The translations under genes and the position numbers were made by a program. From NCBI GenBank assembly GCA_963702765.1, contig CAVPEB010000010.1, positions 1 through 20,213 on the forward strand: a stretch of 20,213 nucleotides of DNA, in the 5' to 3' direction. The DNA is from DATMNR01 sp963702765 (lineage in GTDB: Bacteria; Chloroflexota; Ktedonobacteria; Ktedonobacterales; Ktedonobacteraceae). Within the stretch, counting starts at the first letter, position 1. Every line of letters starts with the position of its first letter. This document shows, in pieces, positions 13,469-20,213 of the stretch. The notes under the pieces are model-generated. The model was not told the origin of the DNA. It saw nothing but the letters and a program-made list of their open reading frames with translations, and ran no database searches.

Positions 13469-14082
13469 TGGATGGAATCATACAGCCCAAAAAGCTGCGT
13501 ATCGGCGTTTTAGCATTGCAGGGTGATTTTGAAGCACATATCAAAATGCTGGAGGAGTTGGGAGTTGAAGGAAAAGCTGTCAGACTACCCAAGCATTTGG
13601 AAAATTTAGATGGTATAATATTACCAGGTGGTGAGAGTACCACCATTGGTAAGTTGATGGTGTTGTATGGCTTAGATGAGCCATTACAACAGAAGATTCG
13701 GGAAGGGCTCCCCATATGGGGAACATGTGCAGGGTTAATATTATTGGCTCGCGAGACGGATAACGCGCTCGAAGGTCAGCCATTGTTGGCTTCGATGCAC
13801 ATCCGTGTTCGCCGGAATGCATTTGGCAGTCAGCGGGAAAGTTTTGAGACTAATCTCACTGTGCCAGCGATAGGAGAAGCGCCATTCCATGCATTCTTTA
13901 TCCGAGGGCCAGCGGTTGAGTCAGTTGGTTCAGAGGTAGAGGTGTTGGCAACGCTCGACGATGGAACAATCGTTGCAGTCCGAGAAGGACACTTATTAGG
14001 CACAGCATTTCATCCGGAGATTGGTGGAGACCCGCGTTTCCATCAGTACTTTCTCCGCATAGTACAGAGCGTCAAGGGGTAG
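13462..14082 (+). CDS. pdxT: Pyridoxal 5'-phosphate synthase glutaminase subunit PdxT
   Basis: A 206-residue class I glutaminase that releases ammonia from glutamine for PdxS. The opening LRIGVLALQGDF and LPGGEST are family marks. Cys89 in GTCAG and His184 with Glu186 in FHPEIGG form the catalytic triad. The start is not certain: GTG at 13462 lies seven bases inside pdxS, and a second GTG at 13468 overlaps the pdxS stop by one base (TAGTG). Neither has a clear ribosome site, so translation is probably coupled to pdxS. Either way the catalytic domain is complete. Confidence 0.95.
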   Translation: MVVDGIIQPKKLRIGVLALQGDFEAHIKMLEELGVEGKAVRLPKHLENLDGIILPGGESTTIGKLMVLYGLDEPLQQKIREGLPIWGTCAGLILLARETDNALEGQPLLASMHIRVRRNAFGSQRESFETNLTVPAIGEAPFHAFFIRGPAVESVGSEVEVLATLDDGTIVAVREGHLLGTAFHPEIGGDPRFHQYFLRIVQSVKG

Positions 14083-14137
14083 ATACGAGCGAAGGTTTGG
14101 GTTTTGTTGGTCACTCCCTCTGGCGCGGAGGCACTGG

Positions 14138-15178
14138 ATGATACGACCGGTACTATATGTTGATTTGCCGGGAATCATCTACGCAATAGATCGCCGTGCT
14201 CGAAATAAGCAGCACGAATTTGCGAATTTTGTGTGCTGGCTCGAACCGGTTGAATCTCGTATCCCCCTGTCACCTATCCTGAGAAATATCTTCCCCGTTA
14301 ACACCGCTTCGCGTACCTGGATATGTGAGGATCATTGGCATATTCTGGGATTTGCACAGGTGCGTGAAAGACCTTCACGCGTTACATGGGATATAGCGTA
14401 TCTTGCCTCTATGGTCAATAGCACTGTCTCCAGTGATGAAGTGCTTGCTGCGTTGCTCGACTACATGCTACAGGTCGCCTCAAACCATGGCATTCATCGT
14501 ATTTTCGCCCGAGTTGAGGATGAAATTCCGGAACAGGAACTATTTCAGAAAACCGGATTTCAGCGTTATGCTCGCCAACTGACTTATGTCTTTCAACCTG
14601 GGTCAGTACAGGGCGATTTTAATCAACCTTCACTTCGCCGTTGGAATCGCCATCATGTATGGGGATTGCACCAGCTTTATCGTTCTGCCACTCCACAACG
14701 GGTGCAGATGGCTGAGATGCTCGATAATAGTGAAGAATTTGCCAAGTTATACGTCGGCACACTGCGTCCATTACCATCGTTTCTTTCGAAAGGAGATGAA
14801 AGCTTCGTATGTGATGTTGGCGTTCGTTTAGGGGCCTGGTTGCGCCTATGCCCTGGTCATGGCACAGCTCCGCACCAGCTCCTGCTTATTGTTCATCCTG
14901 AACATGCTGAACTTGCTGAGCCGATCGTACGATTTGGTACTCAGCGGCTTTTGGAAAGAGACGCACGACCCATCTATTGTCAGGTGCGGGAGTACGATTC
15001 TTCCGTTATTAATGCTCTGCGTTCCAGTGGTTTTGAGCATGTCTCGACCAAGGCATTGCTCGTGCGTCACATAGCTTTATTAGCTATGAATCCGCGCACA
15101 GTCCCCGCACTAGAACAACGAGTAGCTTATGGCGTGAAAGGCCTGGGGACGGTCAATTCTCGCCAAACAACGAGGTGA
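14138..15178 (+). CDS. Hypothetical protein with two GNAT-like halves
   Basis: A 346-residue protein with CGGAGG six bases before the ATG. The first half ends with GIHRIFARVEDEIPEQELFQKTGFQRYARQLTYVF when read in parts, which resembles the last strand-helix-strand of a GNAT acetyltransferase. The second half ends with PIYCQVREYDSSVINALRSSGF, a similar pattern, so it is probably a tandem GNAT fold. The acetyl-CoA-binding R/Q-x-x-G-x-G/A loop is not clear in either half. Its TGA overlaps the GTG frame of the ATPase behind it, and pdxT is 55 bases ahead, so it may be part of the pdx transcript. The substrate is unknown. Confidence 0.62.
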   Translation: MIRPVLYVDLPGIIYAIDRRARNKQHEFANFVCWLEPVESRIPLSPILRNIFPVNTASRTWICEDHWHILGFAQVRERPSRVTWDIAYLASMVNSTVSSDEVLAALLDYMLQVASNHGIHRIFARVEDEIPEQELFQKTGFQRYARQLTYVFQPGSVQGDFNQPSLRRWNRHHVWGLHQLYRSATPQRVQMAEMLDNSEEFAKLYVGTLRPLPSFLSKGDESFVCDVGVRLGAWLRLCPGHGTAPHQLLLIVHPEHAELAEPIVRFGTQRLLERDARPIYCQVREYDSSVINALRSSGFEHVSTKALLVRHIALLAMNPRTVPALEQRVAYGVKGLGTVNSRQTTR

Positions 15179-15189
15179 TAAAACAGTCT

Positions 15190-17034
15190 ATGCAACACAC
15201 GATCACTGACGATTTGGAGGCTTTACTGGTAACTTTGCCACCTGCCATCCACGACGCGGTCAATCGGCTCGATAACCGAAGCGAACTGCTGGAGATCGTA
15301 ATGGACCTTGGACGTTTGCCTGAGGGCCGGTTCCCAGAAGGGGAGGTGATCCTAAGTACTCAGCCAGTGACCTATGCTGACCTCGAGTATGTAGTTGAGC
15401 GAATAGGTGAGTTCGGTGACGATAATCGTGCTGGTATTGAACGCACTCTCCATCGCATCAGCGCACTGCGTAATCGAAAAGGAAAAGTTGTTGGTTTGAC
15501 CTGCCGCATTGGTCGAGCGGTGCTTGGCAGTATAGCTTTAATTCGCGATATTGTCGAACAGGGTCAATCGATCTTGATTCTTGGTCGCCCAGGTGTGGGT
15601 AAAACCACACTGTTGCGTGAAATAGCACGTGTTCTAGCAGACGAAGCCAATAAACGCGTAGTCGTTGTAGATACCTCCAACGAAATTGCTGGGGATGGGG
15701 ATATTCCTCATCCAGGAATTGGCCGGGCGCGCCGCATGCAAGTGGCTCGCACTGCGGAACAACATGCGGTAATGATTGAAGCGGTAGAGAACCACATGCC
15801 GCAAGTGATTGTTATTGACGAAATAGGCACTGAATTGGAGGCAGCGGCTGCGCGCACCATTGCGGAACGTGGGGTGCAGCTCGTAGCGACTGCCCACGGT
15901 AACTCGCTTGGTAATCTGCTTGTGAACCCTACTCTATCTGATCTGGTCGGTGGCATTCAGACTGTGACCCTTGGAGATGAAGAGGCTCGCAGGCGTCATA
16001 CCCAGAAGAGCATTCTGGAGCGTAAAGCGCCACCAACGTTTGATGTAGTAGTCGAACAGCAGAGCTGGCAGGAACTGGTTGTGCATCTTGATGTCGCCGA
16101 TACGGTTGACAGCATGTTGCGTGGACAGACGATAGTTGCCGAGGAACGTACGCGCGATGAAGAGACGGGAAGAGTTTCAGCAAGACGAATCTCTTCAGGT
16201 GGCATGGAAGTGCCAACCTGGGGTATTGAGGGTTTTGGCACCGCATCGCGTTCAAACAATTACATCGACCGTAGCGAAAGTAATTGGAGCACTGTTCGTC
16301 GAATGGGCCAGCAGGGGTCGCGTAGCAATGGCGGTGGTGGTAACGGTGGAGAGCGCTTGCATGCTCGCGGCCAGGTAAGGGCATTGGCTCCAACGGGAAC
16401 TGCTCCAGCCGATGTCAAAAGGCACAATTCTGCAGGCTTGATAGCAGTTGATCGTCCTTTGCTTGATGAGGGGGTGTATCAGGCTGAAAATGTGAAGGAA
16501 CAGCTGCCAATCCTAAAGACGTTGCGTGTCTACCCATTTGGAGTGAGCCGCGATCGTCTAGCAGAATCTGCCCGTCAGTTGCGCGTGCCAATTATCGTCA
16601 CAAACAATCAAGGTGATGCTGATGCAATTATCACCTTGAAAAACTACTATCGTCGCCAACCGGAACGCCTGCAACAGGCTGAAGAGGAGCGAAAGCTCAT
16701 AATCATCCTGAAGAACAACACAATTGCCCAAATGCAACATGCTCTTGCTCGCATTTTCGATATTCCGATAGATGTTTCTGTGGATGAGAATCTGGAAGAA
16801 GCGGAGGGGATGCATGCTTCTAACACGGACGATCCAACCACGAAAGCATTATTGGAGACCGAGGATGCTATTCACCAGGTTCTTAACAAGGATCTCATGA
16901 CGGCTGAGCTAGCTCCGGCAAATGCTTATATTCGCAGGTTGCAGCATCAAATGGCGACTCGTTATAACTTAAACTCTCGCAGCCGTGGAAAAGAGCCAAA
17001 TCGAAGGGTAAAAATTTTCCGTTCGCGAGATTAA
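15190..17034 (+). CDS. R3H domain-containing AAA ATPase (SpoIIIAA/Ycf45-like)
   Basis: A 614-residue protein. Residues about 1-300 carry a P-loop ATPase: Walker A LGRPGVGKTTLL (about 131-142), DTSNEIAGDGD, and Walker B VIVIDEIG (about 206-213), followed by ATAHG, as in SpoIIIAA and plastid Ycf45. A Gly/Asn-rich linker (about 370-395), a mixed alpha/beta domain around VTNNQGDADAI and a C-terminal R3H nucleic-acid-binding domain (RRLQHQMA, R-x3-H) follow. A GTG at 15175 is possible, but GAGGTGAT (15172-15179) is placed to serve the ATG at 15190. The family has no settled function; nucleic-acid remodelling is an inference. Confidence 0.86.
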   Translation: MQHTITDDLEALLVTLPPAIHDAVNRLDNRSELLEIVMDLGRLPEGRFPEGEVILSTQPVTYADLEYVVERIGEFGDDNRAGIERTLHRISALRNRKGKVVGLTCRIGRAVLGSIALIRDIVEQGQSILILGRPGVGKTTLLREIARVLADEANKRVVVVDTSNEIAGDGDIPHPGIGRARRMQVARTAEQHAVMIEAVENHMPQVIVIDEIGTELEAAAARTIAERGVQLVATAHGNSLGNLLVNPTLSDLVGGIQTVTLGDEEARRRHTQKSILERKAPPTFDVVVEQQSWQELVVHLDVADTVDSMLRGQTIVAEERTRDEETGRVSARRISSGGMEVPTWGIEGFGTASRSNNYIDRSESNWSTVRRMGQQGSRSNGGGGNGGERLHARGQVRALAPTGTAPADVKRHNSAGLIAVDRPLLDEGVYQAENVKEQLPILKTLRVYPFGVSRDRLAESARQLRVPIIVTNNQGDADAIITLKNYYRRQPERLQQAEEERKLIIILKNNTIAQMQHALARIFDIPIDVSVDENLEEAEGMHASNTDDPTTKALLETEDAIHQVLNKDLMTAELAPANAYIRRLQHQMATRYNLNSRSRGKEPNRRVKIFRSRD

Positions 17035-17067
17035 TCTGAAACAAGGTTCAAAGGGTCATAACTCCTT

Positions 17068-17106
17068 GACGATATGTCCCCGTTTACAAAACGGGGACAT
17101 ATCGTC
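17068..17106. other. 18-bp perfect inverted repeat with three-base loop
   Basis: GACGATATGTCCCCGTTT (17068-17085) is exactly complementary to 17089-17106, with ACA between. It lies 34 bases after the ATPase stop and four bases before the ilvA -35. No U-run follows on the plus strand, so it is not a classical intrinsic terminator. Roles could be a rho-independent stop without U-run, a double-strand operator or a dispersed palindromic repeat. Confidence 0.8.
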
Positions 17107-17109
17107 ATA

Positions 17110-17138
17110 TTGTATCTACTTGTCACCTGGGTTATAAT
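17110..17138 (+). promoter_or_regulatory. Sigma-70 promoter for ilvA
   Basis: TTGTAT (17110-17115), 17 bases, then a perfect TATAAT (17133-17138). Initiation near 17145 leaves a leader of about 127 bases before the ATG, long enough for regulation. Confidence 0.65.
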
Positions 17139-17210
17139 TCTTCCATACTAAAACTTCCTTCCATTCAGATGACACAAAGCGTTTCTGAATGCTTGTAGGA
17201 TGATTCACAC

Positions 17211-17225
17211 CCACAATGATTGTGG
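17211..17225. promoter_or_regulatory. Palindrome in the ilvA leader
   Basis: CCACAAT-G-ATTGTGG is a perfect 15-base palindrome about 46 bases before the ilvA start. It could be an operator or a 6-bp RNA hairpin in the leader. A second, weaker promoter (TTGTGG 17220, TATTAA 17244) would overlap it. Confidence 0.4.
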
Positions 17226-17271
17226 TATGGTCCATTGTCGTACTATTAAGTGAAAGGGGCCGTACTACGTC

Positions 17272-18549
17272 ATGCGTATTGTTGAGAGCGACACCAGAAC
17301 AATGACTACCTCCAGCCAGGAAACACATACACCTGTAACGATTGCCGATATCTGGGAAGCATATAAACTTCTCAAACCACGCCTACACCATACACCACTC
17401 GCGCCATCACGCACTTTACATGATATTACTGGTGCAGACATCTACTTAAAAGCAGAAAACATGCAGCGTTCTGGCTCCTTCAAAGTACGCGGTGCTAGTT
17501 ACAAAATCTCGCGTTTGAGCAAAGAGGAATATAGCAGTGGCGTTATCGCAGCTTCAGCAGGGAACCATGCCCAGGGTGTTGCAATAGCTGCGGCCCAATA
17601 TAATATATCGTGCACGATTGTCATGCCGGAAACGGCTCCGCTCGCTAAAGTCACGGCTACTCAGGGGTATGGCGCCGAAGTAGTTCTGCATGGCTTCACA
17701 TACGATGATGCTTATCAGTATTGCCTCGAGCTACAACAACAAACGGGCGCAACTTTTATCCATGCCTTCGATGATCCAGATGTCATAGCTGGACAGGGAA
17801 CGCTTGGTCTGGAGATGCTGAGCGATCTCCCTGATGCAGATGCGCTTATTGTCCCGATCGGTGGTGGAGGGCTGATTGCTGGTATTACTATCGCTGCACG
17901 CGCACTCAGACCAAGTATTAAGATCATTGGCGTGCAGGCGGCGGGCGCTGCAGGTTGTCGTGCATCTCTAGATGCAGGAGAGCTTCGAACTTTACCATCA
18001 ATCGCTACTATAGCTGATGGAATCGCGGTAAAACGTCCTGGAACGTTGACATTCCCAATTATTCAGAACCTCGTTGATGATGTTGTCGTGGTCAACGACG
18101 AGGAAATTATTAGCGCGGTTCTCCTTTTGATGGAGCGCAGCAAAATGCTTGTTGAGGGCGCAGGTGCGGCCGGTGTGGCAGCCATGTTGAGCGGCGTAGT
18201 AAAGTTGGATGGAAAAAGGGTGCTGGTGCCATTAACAGGCGGAAATATCGATATTAACCTCGTTGGCCGCTTTATTGAGCATGGCCTCGCAGCAGCAGGT
18301 CGCTACTTTGTCATTCACACACGCTTGACAGATCGACCAGGCGAATTGATGAGGTTGCTTGGCATCATTTCTGAGATGCGCATTAATGTGATAGATGTTC
18401 GGCACCAACGCATCTCGAGTCGTTTGCCAATCATGCAGCGTGAAGAGACGCTCACCTTGGAGACACGTGATCGAGGGCAATGTGAGCAATTGTTACAGTG
18501 CCTGCGTGCCGCAGGTTATGTAGTAGAAGAAGCTCAAGTACTGGAGTGA
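17272..18549 (+). CDS. ilvA: Threonine ammonia-lyase with C-terminal ACT domain
   Basis: A 425-residue PLP enzyme converting threonine to 2-oxobutanoate and ammonia, the first step to isoleucine. The PLP Lys71 lies in SGSFKVRGAS, the phosphate-binding loop is GGGGLIAG, and SAGNHAQGVA is typical. The last 80 residues (from HTRLTDRPGELMRLL) are one ACT domain, a likely site of amino-acid control. A single ACT and this length fit the TdcB-like or bacterial IlvA type rather than the long E. coli IlvA with two. AAAGGGG lies about 12 bases before the ATG. An internal ATG at 17302 would remove ten unconserved residues. The next genes run in the opposite direction, and the 80-base gap holds no clear terminator. 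Confidence 0.93.
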   Translation: MRIVESDTRTMTTSSQETHTPVTIADIWEAYKLLKPRLHHTPLAPSRTLHDITGADIYLKAENMQRSGSFKVRGASYKISRLSKEEYSSGVIAASAGNHAQGVAIAAAQYNISCTIVMPETAPLAKVTATQGYGAEVVLHGFTYDDAYQYCLELQQQTGATFIHAFDDPDVIAGQGTLGLEMLSDLPDADALIVPIGGGGLIAGITIAARALRPSIKIIGVQAAGAAGCRASLDAGELRTLPSIATIADGIAVKRPGTLTFPIIQNLVDDVVVVNDEEIISAVLLLMERSKMLVEGAGAAGVAAMLSGVVKLDGKRVLVPLTGGNIDINLVGRFIEHGLAAAGRYFVIHTRLTDRPGELMRLLGIISEMRINVIDVRHQRISSRLPIMQREETLTLETRDRGQCEQLLQCLRAAGYVVEEAQVLE

Positions 18550-18629
18550 TGTGGTTACCCGTCATTCCAGGTGTAAGGGCTAGGGTGACTGAGTGGATCA
18601 GGCGGGCATTTACGGTCCCTCTCTATCTC

Positions 18630-19325
18630 TTAGCCATGCGGGAGTAGTGGCAGAAACTTTTTCTTCAATTGCTCATTGAGTTGCTCAACAGGCAAACTAG
18701 CATCGAGCACCTGGAAACCGTATTCACCAGTCATGTCCTCGTACTGCTCAAGCATCTGCGTCTGATAATTCACAAAGCTTTCAAAGAGATCTTCACCCAG
18801 TTTCATATCCATGCCCGATTCCCAATAATCGAAGCCACCGCGCTGCAACACGCGCGGGATCAGATCATCAATACCCACCTTTAAATAGAAAATTGCATCA
18901 GGCTTCAACGCCAGACCATAAATGGAGCAAATCCATCTGGGATCAGCGCCTCTAACGAGTGCGCGAGCCATCAATGAATAGATATAGCGATCTGTTAGTA
19001 CGATAAATCCGGCCCGCAACGCGGGTACAATCTGGCTCTCGAAGCGGTCTACAAAGTCGGTGGCATAGAACAGGTTGAGCGTGATGGGACCAAGCGTATG
19101 GCCCTCTTTAGCCTGCTTGAGGCCTGCTCCGGCCAATATAGAACGCGTCATTTCAGTATCAACTACTGCATAGCCGCTACTTTCAAGCCATGGACGCAAT
19201 AGATGTAATTGAGTTGATCGGCCTACACCATCAGTTCCTTCTAGTACAATCAAGCGACCAGGCAGAAGTTCTTCACGTTCCTTCAGGTGGATGGCGTCTA
19301 TGCCATAAAAGTCAAGCTGAGTCAT
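18630..19325 (-). CDS. Thymidylate-kinase-like protein with Walker A Lys to Arg change
   Basis: A 231-residue P-loop protein of the dTMP kinase family. The P-loop reads EGTDGVGRSTQ with Arg36 where the catalytic Lys is expected; the codon is CGA. DRY (in LTDRYIYS), FYATDFVDRFE and YLKVGIDDLIPRVLQRGG match dTMP kinases and the neighbouring paralogue. The open frame is undamaged. The change normally reduces phosphoryl transfer, so it may be a partner or a regulator of its neighbour, or an enzyme with another substrate. It starts 36 bases after the upstream gene's stop and shares its promoter. The ribosome site GAGGGA is weak, 12 bases off. Confidence 0.8.
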   Translation of the reverse strand: MTQLDFYGIDAIHLKEREELLPGRLIVLEGTDGVGRSTQLHLLRPWLESSGYAVVDTEMTRSILAGAGLKQAKEGHTLGPITLNLFYATDFVDRFESQIVPALRAGFIVLTDRYIYSLMARALVRGADPRWICSIYGLALKPDAIFYLKVGIDDLIPRVLQRGGFDYWESGMDMKLGEDLFESFVNYQTQMLEQYEDMTGEYGFQVLDASLPVEQLNEQLKKKFLPLLPHG

Positions 19326-19361
19326 AGTCTCACAAACTCCCTCATTACTACTTTGTAATGT

Positions 19362-20123
19362 CTACAATCGCGCGGTTCTTCCGACTATCTCAGTCTGGGA
19401 TGGGCGCATCTCTCGCGCCAATCCTGCCCATGCTGATTCTTTTGCCGATGCTCGCATCCTGCGTACACCATGCAAGTAAGGTCGTATAATCTTGCGCATT
19501 CGTCGCTGTTGTTCTGGTATTGGTAGTGTGGCATCCATCACAGTTAATCCAAATTCGTCTATCATTGACTCATATTCGCCCACAATGCGTTCCTGGAACA
19601 GTTTAAAGCTTTCTTGCGGATCACTACTCAAACCCAGATCCATGCCAGCCTCGTAATATTTCAGTTCAGTGCGACCTGTCAGTATACGATTGAGAGACAC
19701 CTCAAGAGGTACACGATAATAGAATGCCATAGTCGGTTTCACAGCAAATTGGTAAAGTTCACGTACCCACTCACGATCAACATTACGCGCAACGTCGCGC
19801 GCAAACGCCGTGTAAATATAACGATCTGCCAGGACAATGGCGCCTGCCTTGAGAGGAGGGATAATGTCGTGTTCGGTGCGATCGGCGAAATCGGTAGCGT
19901 GTATCAGGCTAAACGTTGTTGGAGTCAGTAATTGCTTTTTCTTTCCCTTACTTGTGGTCTTTTTGACAAGGGGAGACGAATTCCATTCGCTGAAAAAAAC
20001 AGTGTACCCTTCGCTAATCAGCCACTGCCGTAGGAGTGCAATTTGTGTGCTTTTTCCAGAGCCATCAACACCTTCTACAACGAACAACCGTCCTGGATAC
20101 GCATGTGATCCATATGTTTCCAT
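19362..20123 (-). CDS. Thymidylate-kinase-like protein
   Basis: A 253-residue P-loop kinase from the ATG at 20123, with GGAAGGA six bases upstream. An earlier ATG at 20165 lies at or before the expected transcription start and is rejected. VVEGVDGSGKSTQ has an intact Walker A with Lys24. LADRYIYTAFARD resembles the DRY motif of dTMP kinases. A Lys-rich insertion (TTSKGKKKQLL) sits where the mononucleotide-binding region would be, and a basic C-terminal tail follows, both unlike standard Tmk. It would phosphorylate dTMP to dTDP if a true Tmk, but another nucleotide or non-nucleotide substrate is possible. Confidence 0.83.
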   Translation of the reverse strand: METYGSHAYPGRLFVVEGVDGSGKSTQIALLRQWLISEGYTVFFSEWNSSPLVKKTTSKGKKKQLLTPTTFSLIHATDFADRTEHDIIPPLKAGAIVLADRYIYTAFARDVARNVDREWVRELYQFAVKPTMAFYYRVPLEVSLNRILTGRTELKYYEAGMDLGLSSDPQESFKLFQERIVGEYESMIDEFGLTVMDATLPIPEQQRRMRKIIRPYLHGVRRMRASAKESAWAGLAREMRPSQTEIVGRTARL

Positions 20124-20167
20124 AGCAGGTCCTTCCACTGAATTGGAAATGGGAAAAGTATACATCG

Positions 20168-20196
20168 ATTATCACTGACAGCAAGCCTCTTGTCAA
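20168..20196 (-). promoter_or_regulatory. Sigma-70 promoter for the paired kinase genes
   Basis: On the minus strand a perfect TTGACA (20196-20191), 17 bases, then GATAAT (20173-20168). Initiation near 20161 gives a leader of about 38 bases and supports the ATG at 20123. The last 17 bases of the window hold nothing else. Confidence 0.75.
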
Positions 20197-20213
20197 GGGT
20201 ATTTCTGCCCAGG

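Noticed and set aside
17107..17271. T-box or amino-acid riboswitch in the ilvA leader
   Set aside because: No T-box consensus word or terminator/antiterminator pair can be seen.
1..20213. CRISPR array, insertion sequence, prophage or integration site
   Set aside because: No spaced identical repeats of CRISPR size, no transposase, integrase or phage gene, and neither tRNA is followed by a duplicate of its 3' end.

Overview
The window looks like chromosomal DNA from a member of the Chloroflexota, most likely class Ktedonobacteria. That placement is an inference from the mix of protein families and their sequence style: a small CxxC protein behind an ECF sigma/anti-sigma pair, a ROK kinase with a long insert, an R3H ATPase of the SpoIIIAA/Ycf45 kind, PdxS/PdxT, and paired thymidylate-kinase-like proteins. 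Base composition is mid-range, ATG/GTG/TTG starts are all used, and Shine-Dalgarno sites are mostly clear. No phage, insertion sequence or CRISPR array is visible. The content is mainly housekeeping with some accessory genes.

Layout. (1) 1-3850, minus strand: an ECF sigma factor, its membrane anti-sigma factor and a four-cysteine mini-protein form a tight operon. Upstream lie three TTTGCAG boxes exactly 21 bp apart and a 16-bp palindrome. A polytopic molybdopterin oxidoreductase of the sulfite-oxidase fold precedes them. (2) 3899-9504, plus strand: a ROK sugar kinase whose last 30 or so codons are frameshifted, a small membrane protein built on a 9-bp repeat, TlyA, then a closely packed group of benzoate-CoA-ligase-like enzyme, degenerate crotonase, Nudix hydrolase and MaoC-like hot-dog protein. 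(3) 9519-9765: tRNA-Leu(GAG) and tRNA-Val(UAC) behind a good promoter. (4) 9755-11345, minus strand: short-chain dehydrogenase, YkgJ-type cysteine-cluster protein and a lone receiver domain whose stop codon lies inside tRNA-Val. (5) 11529-12387, plus strand: a MazEF-like toxin-antitoxin pair with its own promoter. (6) 12525-17034, plus strand: pdxS-pdxT (PLP synthase), a double-GNAT-like protein and an R3H/AAA ATPase, with overlapping or closely spaced genes. (7) 17068-18549: an 18-bp perfect hairpin, a promoter, and threonine ammonia-lyase with an ACT domain. (8) 18630-20196, minus strand: two tandem thymidylate-kinase-like genes behind a strong promoter. The second has Arg in place of the Walker A Lys.

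How they fit. PdxST makes PLP, which IlvA uses, but these are separate transcription units and the link may be coincidental. The ligase, crotonase and MaoC cluster suggests a small acyl-CoA pathway of unknown substrate. The points most worth a second look are the 21-bp-phased boxes upstream of the ECF operon, the P-loop Lys-to-Arg paralogue, the internal twin-arginine motif in the molybdoenzyme, the hairpin next to the ilvA promoter and the ROK frameshift. I did not find one clear new defence or mobile system.
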